Positions 1 to 7,823 of a stretch of 25,023 bases of DNA are shown piece by piece. Source of the DNA: Triparma columacea (taxonomy: Eukaryota; Sar; Bolidophyceae; Parmales; Triparmaceae); the NCBI GenBank assembly GCA_030267965.1, contig BRYA01000590.1, positions 6,591-31,613 on the forward strand, given 5' to 3'. The notes under the pieces are model-generated. The model did not search any database. It had not been told where the DNA came from and saw only the letters and a program-made list of their open reading frames with translations. Numbering within the stretch: position 1 is the stretch's first letter; each line of letters opens with the position of its first letter. The translations under genes and the position numbers were made by a program.

Positions 1-9
1 CCCCCCCCC
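1..9. repeat. Poly-C run at left end of window
   Basis: The window opens with nine C residues. This lies 7 nt past a predicted splice donor of the minus-strand gene at 16, so on the coding strand it is a G-run near the 5' end of an intron. It most likely marks an assembly break at a homopolymer. Confidence 0.8.
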
Positions 10-1354
10 GTCTCACCTCTCCGTCTTCCATCCCCATGATACCGTGGGGTCTATAGTCCATCGGTCCCCTCCCTTTCCCCGCCACAATCATCCCTCCTGT
101 GTTGGGGTTTATGCAAAGGTCCCTGATGATCGCCGTGTTCGAGTACAGCACCTCAGGGGAGGAGGAGTACCGGAAGGTCTCGTAGAGCCGACCCTCAACC
201 CCGAGGCCCCGGGTTGAGAAGTAGGGGCAGGGGGGTGAGGTTGGGGCGGAGAAGAGCGGGAGGGTGCTAGCGGTGCTTCTGTTGGTTGGCTGGAGGGTGT
301 ACTCGGGGTCCCCCCCCAGGTCGCCCCCGTCTTCCCTGGGTGATATCCTCGTCGGTCGGTACGCGAGGACCGAGCCGCCCGCGTCGTCCGACCCGTGCCT
401 CTCTCCTATCCTGCTCTCCCTATTCATCTCCGCCAGGTTCCCCCTCTCCACCGCCAGCAGCAGCGTCCCGTCGTCCGCTAGCATCGGGACCCGAGCGTTC
501 CTGCTAATGCTGGGGTTGACCACCCTTATACAGACCTGCCGGGAGCGGGGCACGAGTTCCCCCCTCGCGGCGTAGTCCATGACGTCCCTCCCCGCGATGC
601 ACTTAACTGCCCTGGCCTTGTACTCCCTCTTTACCCCATCAGGACCGACCTTGGACACAGTGACGTCCTCAATATACACGAGGTCGCTCGCCGGTGTGCA
701 GGTCAGCCCTGCCGGGTTGTTGAGCCCAGCCGCCAGCAGCTTGACCTCACCCGTCTCTGGGTTGTACGCTCTAATGCTTCCCTTGGTGCTGGTAGTGTCA
801 CCCGCGGAAGGGGGGGCGCCGGCGTCGAGGATGTAGGCGAGGGGTCTGGCCCTCTTTAGGAGGCGGTCGTACTCCCGTTGCAGGCTCTCCGTCAGGACCT
901 TGCTGGCCTCGTCGGTGGAGGGGAGCAGGGAGGTGGGGGGAGGGTTATCATAGAGGGCCTTGAGGGCGACATCTCCGGATAAAACCACACGAGTTGGACG
1001 AACGAGGTTCGTGCATAGCGGGGTATCCGTCAACCTAGACTCAGGTGGGGAGGTGTGGGAGAGGGTTATTAAACCAAATGTGCCTGTGTCCTCATTAACA
1101 TAGTATAGGCTCGAGATTAGCGGAAAGGAGGAGGAAGACGAGGACAAATCCGGATAAGAGGAGACCGATCTCCCAGTAGATAAGCGAGAAGTCGACGTTG
1201 GTGTGGATTGTTTTGAGAGGCTCGGGGGAGGGGTTGGGAGGTTGATGCTACTTGCTGATACTACAAAAGTGGCGGGGGAGGAATGGTACAGAACCTCCGT
1301 TACTGTTGAGGAGAGGGATGGGGGGAGGATGGGGACGGGGGGATGGGACGTCAT
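1..1354 (-). CDS. Partial gene, 5' exon(s); hypothetical with propeller-like segment
   Basis: A minus-strand frame is open for exactly 446 codons, from an ATG at 1354 to position 17, where GAG is followed by a good donor (GTGAGA) in phase 0. The rest of the gene lies off the window. The first 85 residues or so are Pro/Ser/Thr-rich. The remainder looks like a soluble, folded protein. One stretch, GSIRAYNPETGEVKLLAAGL followed by NNPAGLTC, resembles a blade of an SMP-30/gluconolactonase or NHL-type beta-propeller, but I cannot assign a family firmly. Positions of about 1090-1210, read in another minus-strand frame, encode a strong transmembrane segment (SLIYWEIGLLLSGFVLVFLL), so the true N-terminus may be a signal anchor in that frame, reached by splicing or hidden by a homopolymer indel. 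Its 5' end faces the plus-strand gene at 1435, only 80 bp away. Confidence 0.6.
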   Translation of the reverse strand, partial: MTSHPPVPILPPSLSSTVTEVLYHSSPATFVVSASSINLPTPPPSLSKQSTPTSTSRLSTGRSVSSYPDLSSSSSSFPLISSLYYVNEDTGTFGLITLSHTSPPESRLTDTPLCTNLVRPTRVVLSGDVALKALYDNPPPTSLLPSTDEASKVLTESLQREYDRLLKRARPLAYILDAGAPPSAGDTTSTKGSIRAYNPETGEVKLLAAGLNNPAGLTCTPASDLVYIEDVTVSKVGPDGVKREYKARAVKCIAGRDVMDYAARGELVPRSRQVCIRVVNPSISRNARVPMLADDGTLLLAVERGNLAEMNRESRIGERHGSDDAGGSVLAYRPTRISPREDGGDLGGDPEYTLQPTNRSTASTLPLFSAPTSPPCPYFSTRGLGVEGRLYETFRYSSSPEVLYSNTAIIRDLCINPNTGGMIVAGKGRGPMDYRPHGIMGMEDGEVRRGG

Positions 1355-1434
1355 TTTGGCGATTGAGGGCCCTCCTTAATCAAAATTACGAACTGGAACA
1401 AGGTCTGGTTGCTTTAGGGACTGTCAGTTTAGGA

Positions 1435-2315
1435 ATGGGTTCTAATCCCTCCTTTACGTCTCCCCTCTTCCGTTTGGTCGGTATCCTTTTCTTCCTTCAC
1501 TACCTTTACTGCGAGCACCTCCTCTTGTACGACTACGGTCCAACCATTGGTCTTTATCAAGGTCTCTGGATATGTTCTCTCTCCCTCCTCCTCGCGGGCC
1601 TTGGCCTCATACTCGGTTACCCGAAATTAGTGTCTACTTCCCTCGTCGCCGTCGCAACCGGACACTTCCTCTGGACGATCGACTCCATCTACATGCTATA
1701 CAACTGGGACATAGGCAAGACAATCTTTGACATCGGGGACTATGGTGGGGTCGGCAGACAGGTCACGTTCGCCACCGTATGGACGAACCTACACCACATC
1801 TGGTTCATGCCCATCTGCGTTTACTACCTCCGCTCCATCGGTCGCAGGCTGACCCCTTCTGACCTCCACTGTTCCGTACTCTGGATCTGCTTCATCTCTG
1901 CTGCGACTGCTTGCGTGGTCCCAATGGAGTGCGTGGAGTACGACCACCCGGTTCACGGGAGGAGGTGCATGTCGCTTAATGTTAATATGATCAGGAAGTT
2001 CTGGGGACTTGAGGGGAGCAAGTTCATGCACTCTCTGGACAGGTGAGTAATACGAAAAACGAAACATTACAGGAGAAGGGTCTCCCGCCCCAACCCTTAC
2101 CCTCTCTCCCCGTCCTCCCCTGCCGTGTCAACGTTATCAGGTCCGATGGCACTCACCCTGTGATATTCTTCATCTTTGCAAACTTCATGCACGACTACGT
2201 GTTCAACGGTTTCTGGTTCCTCGTTCTCATGGGTTTCGTTAACGTCGGTGCCGCCGGTGGGGGTGAGATTAAGGATTCTGTGAGGTTAAGAAACACCAAG
2301 TCAAAGATGTCATAA
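1435..2315 (+). CDS. Polytopic membrane protein, unknown family, two exons
   Basis: Exons 1435-2042 and 2141-2315 join to a 260-residue protein. The intron (2043-2140, 98 nt) has a GTGAGT donor and a TTATCAG acceptor; it removes an in-frame TGA at 2044 and is the acceptor choice that restores the hydrophobic downstream frame. The protein has about six or seven hydrophobic segments. His and aromatic residues sit within or next to them (GHFLWTID, NLHHIWFMP, NFMHDYVFNGFWF), and there is a short polar C-terminus. Clustered membrane His residues could bind a metal or cofactor, but that is inference. I chose ATG 1435 because the upstream in-frame extension is low-complexity Gly/Arg sequence and would overlap the divergent gene's start. 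No family recognised. Confidence 0.7.
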
Positions 2316-2377
2316 AAATTCAACAAAAAACCAAAGTTAATTTCGTGTGTGAATTTCACAACAGGGTGTGGTGTGTT

Positions 2378-3175
2378 TTAGTTCATCCTCCACTGCACCT
2401 CCCCCTCATTCTGTTTGATCCCCATAGCCCTCGCCTCCTTCGGGAAGTACGTCAATAGGAATCTCTTAACGCTCCCCCCCCCGTCCCTCATGCTGAAGTA
2501 AACAAGCGCCCCAAAGAGTGACATGTATACGAAGACGTCCACTTTTTGAGAGAGGGACATGGAACCGTCGGAAGGACCGGAGCCGACGCGGTTGAGGTTT
2601 ATGGACTCACCAAGGGACTCAAGTTTAGCGTTCTCGACTGCCTGACGCATTTGAGAGTCAGACAGACCAAACATCTTCTGCACCTTGGACGTCTTCTTCA
2701 TGATGTCTGAGGTTTCCATTTCCAGGGATAGCGGGCCTTTTGCTCCATCCTTACTGGGGGGGTTGGCCTCCGCAGCAATCAAGTTGACGTCCTTCTTTTT
2801 GTTGTCCTTCTTTCCTTTCTTTCCCCCCTTCTTTCTATCACCATCCGCAGAGGGAGGCTCTGAGGTTGGCGTATCCTCTGCGTTTTTGTCACCCCTCCCA
2901 CCGTCTATTAACGTGTAGTCGAAGGGCTCACCTGGGTAGGCCATCAGGTAACCCACGATACCAACACCTGCTGTCAGGCCTATTTTTAGACTTAATTTAG
3001 CATCCTCGTCCAACTCCGTATCCAGAATGTAGGTCTTACACGATTCATAAATGGTTTGAATGTATTGTATGACCGTTTGAAGCTGTAAGGTTGACAGGAA
3101 TTGGATAATTTGGTGATACGTTTGGACTAATTGAGGGATTGTTGTGGAGAAGAATGACGATAGGAAGGATGTCAT
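2378..3175 (-). CDS. Hypothetical protein with two TM segments and Lys-rich linker
   Basis: A single-exon frame of 265 codons starts at ATG 3175, preceded by an A-rich context. The in-frame extension upstream to 3244 has no ATG. Order of features: an N-terminal amphipathic/hydrophobic stretch (about 1-50); a likely TM segment (LKIGLTAGVGIVGYLMAY); a charged linker rich in Lys/Gly/Asp (KKGGKKGKKDNKKKD); a helical region; a second TM segment (VDVFVYMSLFGALVYFSM); and a basic C-terminal tail. The stop lies 62 bp from the stop of the convergent plus-strand gene. The architecture resembles small ER or organelle membrane proteins in a general way, but I recognise no family. Confidence 0.65.
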   Translation of the reverse strand: MTSFLSSFFSTTIPQLVQTYHQIIQFLSTLQLQTVIQYIQTIYESCKTYILDTELDEDAKLSLKIGLTAGVGIVGYLMAYPGEPFDYTLIDGGRGDKNAEDTPTSEPPSADGDRKKGGKKGKKDNKKKDVNLIAAEANPPSKDGAKGPLSLEMETSDIMKKTSKVQKMFGLSDSQMRQAVENAKLESLGESINLNRVGSGPSDGSMSLSQKVDVFVYMSLFGALVYFSMRDGGGSVKRFLLTYFPKEARAMGIKQNEGEVQWRMN

Positions 3176-3339
3176 TGTTTTTATTGATACTTTATGTAAG
3201 TATTGACGTATTGGTGAGTAGAGATGCGGCTCAAAGCGGCTCAAATAGGGGTAATGGGGGAGAGAGAGAATTTGCCAATCTCAGAAATTTTGGCTTGACT
3301 TAAATCTCAGAAGTCAACGAAAAAAGGCTTCAATTGTAC

Positions 3340-4048
3340 ATGGCATACTTACTACCACACTTAAAAACAGGATGGGCGGTAGATCAGGCGATAGTCAATG
3401 AGGAAGAGTAAGTTATACAAATGGCCCTCGATTGCCATCAAACAAGATGGGACATTTATTCCCCATTTATTCACAAACACGACACAATTAAGGAATATTA
3501 GGGGACTTAAAGGATATACAATACTTACTACACGACAGTTCACACAATACATTCTACAATACATCTAAGATCATTCCATAAAACATCTCAACAACATCAT
3601 CACACCGAAAAGGCCTGCTGCCTCCCCCCTCCTTCCACTTTCCCATTGCTTACCCCTTTGCTACCCCCTCCCCCTCCCCCAAAACAGTCGCGTAGTAGTA
3701 ATTCGTTTTGGTCATGATTCCGATCCCACCTGCATGGTCCAAGACGAGGTGCTTCAATCAATCTCTGATTCCGTCGTAAACTTCGCCGTAATTTACGTCG
3801 TCGACATAACCCTCGTACCCGATTTCAACGAGATGTACGAGTTGTACGACGATTGTACCACAATGTTCTTCTTCCATAACCGTCATATAATGATTGACTT
3901 GGGTACGGGGAATAACAATAAGATTAACTGGGCTCTTGGGGATAAGCAGGAGATGATCGATATCATTGAGGTGGTTTACAGGGGCGCGAGGAAGGGGAGG
4001 GGACTCGTCGTCAGCCCCAAGGACTACAGTACCAAATACATGTACTAG
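3340..4048 (+). CDS. DIM1: U5 snRNP 15 kDa protein (Dim1/TXNL4A), two exons
   Basis: Exon 1 is 3340-3407 and exon 2 is 3688-4048, giving 142 residues, the usual length of the family. The intron (3408-3687, 280 nt) has a GTAAGT donor and AAAACAG acceptor and splits the Asp codon of the EEDRVVVIRFGHD block. Exon 1 encodes MAYLLPHLKTGWAVDQAI, the family N-terminus. Exon 2 carries the thioredoxin-like fold with NFAVIYVVDIT, DLGTGNNNKINWA and the invariant C-terminal RGARKGRGLVVSPKDY. Dim1/Dib1 is a core component of the U4/U6.U5 tri-snRNP, where it holds the spliceosome inactive before activation. The family's usual Trp in GHDWDPTCM is Ser here. The gene is divergent from the two-TM gene (164 bp between ATGs). 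Identity is very secure. Confidence 0.96.
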
Positions 4049-4157
4049 TTTTCACAAAACAATATGTACCCGACTATCTGCTTCACGTTTTTTCGACCTT
4101 GCTACTTCTCCTTCCCATCTCTCTCTCTCCTCCTCCCACATTCTCCACTATATCCTC

Positions 4158-5825
4158 CTAAACCTTCCTAAACTTCCAGTTAGCATACCCGATCCACCCC
4201 ACAACAAAATTCGCCATCGTCCCCTTAACCCAGATCCCCAAAACGTCCCCAACCCCAATCTCCCATCCCAAACATCTGCCCCCTCCCCACATAACGATTC
4301 CCATAAGACCCACGCAAAAATGTGGTCTTAAACAAACACTAATCCCGACCTTATCTCCCCCTCCAATATCGTTTCCATTAGAACAATGTTCGACCATAAT
4401 ACCCGTAACCCTATCCCTAACATCCTCCCCCCCCTCAATCGGTCCTACTAATTTAACCCCCATCCTCCCCGGGTTCGGGCATACATGTCCAAGCATGTTA
4501 TGATGATGATGATCTGGTGGAAAACATTCAAACCCACCTTTTATAATCATTACCCAATACCGTCCCTTCCCAACGTCCACGTGCGTCCATCCTTTTTTTA
4601 AGGGTATTGTCGTTAACCCTGTTTTACTACGCGTACCCTCCGGTGCGATTGCGACTGTTTTACCGTGGTGGATTGCGTTTGATACGAGGGACATTGAGGA
4701 TGATGCCTCTGTACGGGAACCGGAACGGGATACGTATATTGTGTCTGCTGCTAAGCTTAATACGTTCACATACGGGATGAGGAGTAGGGCGGATTTCGCG
4801 ACTGTTATACAGGTGGGAGGGAGGAGGTTTATTATGAAGGCATCGAGAGTTGAAAGGTGAGTGAAGAGGAGGATTGAAGGGAGAGGATTTGGAGAGGGTG
4901 GAGGGTATGGGAGGGGGGGAGGAGGAATCGACCTGGGAGGGGGTTAAGGGGGGTTTGAGAAAAGATGTAGGGGGGGGAGGTGAATAAAAGGGGGGAAGGT
5001 GGAGAGGAATCTAGAAGGAGTGTTTTTGGGGTTCGTCCCCCTTGGGCTTGGGTCTTTTTTTAGGATTCCAAAGCAGGCGCGGCGTTGCATTCATTGGCTT
5101 GGTGTCCCCCCCCCCCTTTTCTGTGCCCCGCCCGTAAAAATGCAGCCCCCCCCCCCCCCAAAACACACAAAAACTCACCATATCCACAAGCAACACCAGG
5201 CAGTGCATCTCCTGACCCAGCTCATTAGGCTCGTTAGCCTTCCTCCCTTCTTAACTACTGCGCTAACTGCTAGGATAGGCAGTAGTGAAGTCGCAGCAAC
5301 AAAGAGCAGTGTAATCGCGTACACCGTCCTTAGCATTTGGTCGATTCCTATAATAATTGAGATCAGGGTTTGGGGGAGGAGTTTGAAGAGGGAACGGTAG
5401 GGGTGGGGGGGGGGGACGATGCAAAGGTTGGAGAGAGGGGGGGGACGGAGGAGGGGAACGAGACGAGGGTGGAGGGGAGAAGTGGGGGGGAGGGAAAGGG
5501 ACAAACGAACTGCGCAGCTGAAGCTGTGTGTGTGGGGGGGGGGAGGGGGAGTGTGTGTGTGGGGGGAGGTGGAGTGTGTGTGGGGGGGAGGTGGAGTGTG
5601 TATGTGTGAGTGTATGAGTGTGTGTGTTTTAAAGATAGTTGAATGGAAATGAGCGTGACGTTTGCACCCATTTGATAGTCCAAATATTGATGTATTCTAT
5701 GGCTATTTTGGGACGATTTGTACTTACATTTTGCGTCTTATAGTATTAGCATCATTTGCATTAGAATCTAATCCAGCAACTTGACGTTCAAGCTTTAAAA
5801 GTGAGTTGATTTCAGACTTGCTCAT
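4158..5825 (-). CDS. PlsC-type lysophospholipid acyltransferase (LPLAT), about three exons
   Basis: The core is exon 4932-4158, joined in frame to 5179 across a 246-nt intron (donor GTGAGT at 5178, acceptor CCCAG at 4933). It carries block I as THLSTLD (HX4D intact, the usual Asn before His is Thr) and block III as EGTRSKTG followed by PLKKG. LPLATs transfer acyl groups to lysophospholipids or glycerol phosphate at membranes. Upstream of block I is a long hydrophobic anchor (TVYAITLLFVAATSLLPILA). The gene may start at ATG 5336 (310 residues). Alternatively, a first exon 5825-5728, beginning MSKSEINSLLKLE and ending in a perfect GTAAGTAC donor, can join in frame to an acceptor after a CA-repeat at 5523, giving 405 residues. 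The catalytic core is secure; the N-terminus is not. The C-terminal third is divergent and Gly-rich. It converges on DIM1 with 109 bp between stops. Confidence 0.75.
5401..5632. repeat. G-rich and GT-rich low-complexity tract
   Basis: On the plus strand this is runs of G interrupted by A, passing into GTGTGTG blocks separated by G6-G10 and GGAGGTGGAGTG units repeated three times. On the minus strand it is the C/CA-rich tract just upstream of a possible acceptor of the acyltransferase gene. It can form G-quadruplex or Z-DNA in principle. Long open frames here are low-complexity artefacts. Confidence 0.8.
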
Positions 5826-5965
5826 TTCTGCTTTTTGGCTCTTTTTGGCCCTTTTTTTGTCCTTGTTTTTTCTCCCATTTCTTCATCTTTTTTCCACTCC
5901 TCCCATGTTGGTGTCGTGGGTGTCTCAGATAAAACAATTGAACAATTGATTCAACAACAAAGAGT

Positions 5966-6922
5966 TTACAGAAATTCCAGAATTACTCTCCACAAAACTT
6001 TCGGGATCTTGTCACGTGCCTCAGTTGTTTTTAGCGGGGCTTCAACTCCGTCCATTTTCTTCTGCTTCAGACCATCCGGTCCGCTGGGTTGATTTTCCAC
6101 GTGATCCCAGGTTCCCTTGAGGCAAAGAAGAGCGTTGACGCGTTCGATCACTGCGACATTGCGGTGCCACCTATAATGGAGAAGGGCCTCGACAGTCGGC
6201 ATGTTTTTATCAGCAGCGGCAGCGATTAGGGCAGTGCAGTTCAAGAAGCAGTTTGCACCGGTGAAAACTTTAGGAGATAGAATGAGTTTCGTCAGGGCGG
6301 AGCAATCCCTGAAGGCCCACTTGCCAATCGTCGTCACTCCGTCTGGGATGGTGATGGCCGTGAGGGAGGAGCATCCTCTGAAGGCACGTACGCCAATCGT
6401 TGTCACTCCGTCCGGGATGGTGATGGCCGTGAGGGCGGAGCAATCCCTAAAGGCGCCCTCGCTAATCTCCGTCACTGAGTCCGGGATGGTGATGGCCGTG
6501 AGGGAGGAGCATCTGTCGAAGGCGCCTCTGCCAATTATCGTCACTCCATCTGGGATTGTGATGGCCGTGAGGGAGGAGCATCCCCAGAAGGCCCATGTGC
6601 CAATCGTCATCACTCCGTCTGGGATGGTGATGGCCGTGAGGGAGGAGCATCCGTCGAAGGCATATTCGCCAATCTTCGTCACTCCAATTGGGATTGTGAT
6701 GGCCATGAGGGAGGAACATCCTCTGAAGGTTTGGTTGGCAATTGACGTCACTCCTTGTGCAAAAGTCACTTCTGTGAGTTCATCATTCCATCTGAAGCTC
6801 TCTGTTCCGGAGTATACTGCTATTTTGGGAAGGGGGGGGTCTTCATCATCTGGGTCGTCATAGTCATCACCATAGCCACCACCACGAAGTAAACCCCCAG
6901 CAAAGTCGTCAAAATCACTCAT
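5966..6922 (-). CDS. BspA-type leucine-rich repeat protein 1
   Basis: An intron-free frame of 318 residues. It has an acidic N-terminus (Asp-rich, about 1-30), a short linker (KIAVYSGTESF), then seven 23-residue BspA-type LRR units (about 49-210) of the form LTAITIPDGVTTIG..AF..CSS, a degenerate eighth unit, and an 85-residue C-terminal region shared with the paralogue (RWHRNVAVIERVNALLCLKG ... IPKVLWRVILEFL). BspA LRRs (LRR_5) form solenoids for protein binding. No signal peptide or TM segment is visible, so an intracellular role is likely. Its inverted paralogue at 9588 has three more units. Unit-to-unit nucleotide identity is high, as expected of recent unit gain and loss. A TATA box lies just upstream. 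Confidence 0.9.
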   Translation of the reverse strand: MSDFDDFAGGLLRGGGYGDDYDDPDDEDPPLPKIAVYSGTESFRWNDELTEVTFAQGVTSIANQTFRGCSSLMAITIPIGVTKIGEYAFDGCSSLTAITIPDGVMTIGTWAFWGCSSLTAITIPDGVTIIGRGAFDRCSSLTAITIPDSVTEISEGAFRDCSALTAITIPDGVTTIGVRAFRGCSSLTAITIPDGVTTIGKWAFRDCSALTKLILSPKVFTGANCFLNCTALIAAAADKNMPTVEALLHYRWHRNVAVIERVNALLCLKGTWDHVENQPSGPDGLKQKKMDGVEAPLKTTEARDKIPKVLWRVILEFL

Positions 6923-6951
6923 AGTACGACCCCTAACAGGATGGAGAGGAT

Positions 6952-6959
6952 CTTTTATA
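6952..6959 (-). promoter_or_regulatory. TATA box of LRR gene 1
   Basis: TATAAAAG, in the context GACGATATAAAAGATCC, ends 29 nt before the ATG at 6922. The same context with one change precedes LRR gene 2, so it is conserved within the duplicated promoter. Confidence 0.6.
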
Positions 6960-6973
6960 TCGTCCTTCTCTAG

Positions 6974-7014
6974 TAACAGTATAAGCCCTCAATGAATTCT
7001 GAGGTACGGTAGAG
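6974..7014 (-). repeat. Conserved 5' block shared with LRR gene 2 (copy 1)
   Basis: On the minus strand this block reads ACCGTACCTCAGAATTCATT, then GAGGGCTTATACTGTTA. It matches 9468-9509 with only a few substitutions in inverted orientation. It lies upstream of the TATA box in both genes, so it is either duplicated promoter DNA or a regulatory element. The remaining sequence up to the BolA start at 7230 is pyrimidine-rich with no gene that I can see. Confidence 0.75.
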
Positions 7015-7229
7015 ACAACGGGGAGACAACCTCTGTTTTTTCCCTTTTCCTTTTTTCCTTTTTCTTTCCACAAACATCATCTCACCAAATAATCAAAAAT
7101 ACGACGAAAAATACAACGAAAAACACATCGAAACTACAACCAAACAACAACCCCAAACAACAACACCTCCTACATAACCCCCAATACCCCAAACACACCA
7201 ACTCTCTCAATCTATCCCTCCACCTCGAC

Positions 7230-7688
7230 ATGCTATCTATGAATCCTCCCTTACTTCTCCTTATCCTCCTCCTTACCACCATCATAACTATAACAACAGC
7301 ATTCACTCTACCATTCGCCAAACCATTGTCTCTCTCCCAACACCATCGACCCTTCATCCCTCTCAACCCCTCTTCCTTTACCCTATCCTCCTCTTCCTCC
7401 TCAGATGAAGCTTCAACAGAAACGACAAAGTCCATAGTAACAACCTTAATAACAACCTCCCTCTCCCCCACCTCCCTAACCGTCTTAACAGACGAGTCCG
7501 ATCCAAACGGTTCTCATGTTTCTCTCATGGTAACCAGTCCCACCTTTACAGGTATGTCTAACCTACAGAGACAACGGTTGGTATATAAATCACTATGGGA
7601 GATCATGGATAACGGGAGGTTGCATGCGGTTGATAGCATGACTTGTAGGACACCCGAAGAGGAGGAGGAGGAGGGGGGGAGTCGGTGA
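7230..7688 (+). CDS. BolA family protein, plastid-targeted form
   Basis: A single-exon gene of 152 residues. Residues 1-24 form a hydrophobic signal peptide ending in TITTA, followed by FTLPF. A Phe directly after the cleavage site is the hallmark of bipartite presequences of red-alga-derived complex plastids. A Ser/Thr-rich transit region follows, then the BolA fold (about 85-145) with FTGMSNLQRQRLVY and GRLHAVDSMTCRTPEE. The C-terminal His of the fold, which with monothiol glutaredoxin coordinates a [2Fe-2S] cluster, is kept; the usual RHR motif reads RQR. Plastid BolA proteins work with glutaredoxins and SufE in Fe-S cluster handling. A second ATG at 7239 is an alternative start. It is divergent from LRR gene 1 and convergent with the L1-like gene. 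Confidence 0.88.
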   Translation: MLSMNPPLLLLILLLTTIITITTAFTLPFAKPLSLSQHHRPFIPLNPSSFTLSSSSSSDEASTETTKSIVTTLITTSLSPTSLTVLTDESDPNGSHVSLMVTSPTFTGMSNLQRQRLVYKSLWEIMDNGRLHAVDSMTCRTPEEEEEEGGSR

Positions 7689-7762
7689 TAACAAAAGTTT
7701 CAAGATTGGTTTCATCTCTTTTTTTTTTCAACCTTCTTTTCAAAACGTAACCCAGTGAGCAA

Positions 7763-7780
7763 CCCCCCCCCCCCCCCCCC
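7763..7780. repeat. C18 homopolymer
   Basis: Eighteen consecutive C residues followed by ACT and another C-run lie in the 135-bp gap between the convergent stops of the BolA and L1-like genes. Read length error is likely here. No gene is affected. Confidence 0.85.
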
Positions 7781-7823
7781 ACTCCCCCCCCTGTTGTTGT
7801 TCTCTCCCATCGATATAATTGCT

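Noticed and set aside
264..836. Plus-strand frames at the left end
   Set aside because: They are shadows of the minus-strand 446-codon frame, with Ser/Pro-rich composition typical of antisense of Gly/Glu/Arg-rich coding sequence.
2043..2072. A 30-nt mini-intron in the membrane protein gene at 1435
   Set aside because: Splicing at the first AG gives a frame that soon stops and is low-complexity. The acceptor at 2140 gives a hydrophobic, protein-like exon and a normal 98-nt intron.
3361..3564. Minus-strand 67-codon frame
   Set aside because: It is antisense to DIM1 exon 1 and its intron, which are firmly identified, and shows no protein-like features of its own.
4999..5683. Several plus- and minus-strand frames in the G/GT-rich region
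   Set aside because: They are low-complexity Gly/Val or Pro/His/Thr translations of homopolymers and GT repeats. Only the minus-strand hydrophobic segment belonging to the acyltransferase was kept.
6201..6863. Long plus-strand frame antisense to LRR gene 1 (and similar ones across LRR gene 2)
   Set aside because: The 69-bp repeat unit is a multiple of three, so any frame open in one unit stays open through all. The products are repetitive shadows with no independent features.
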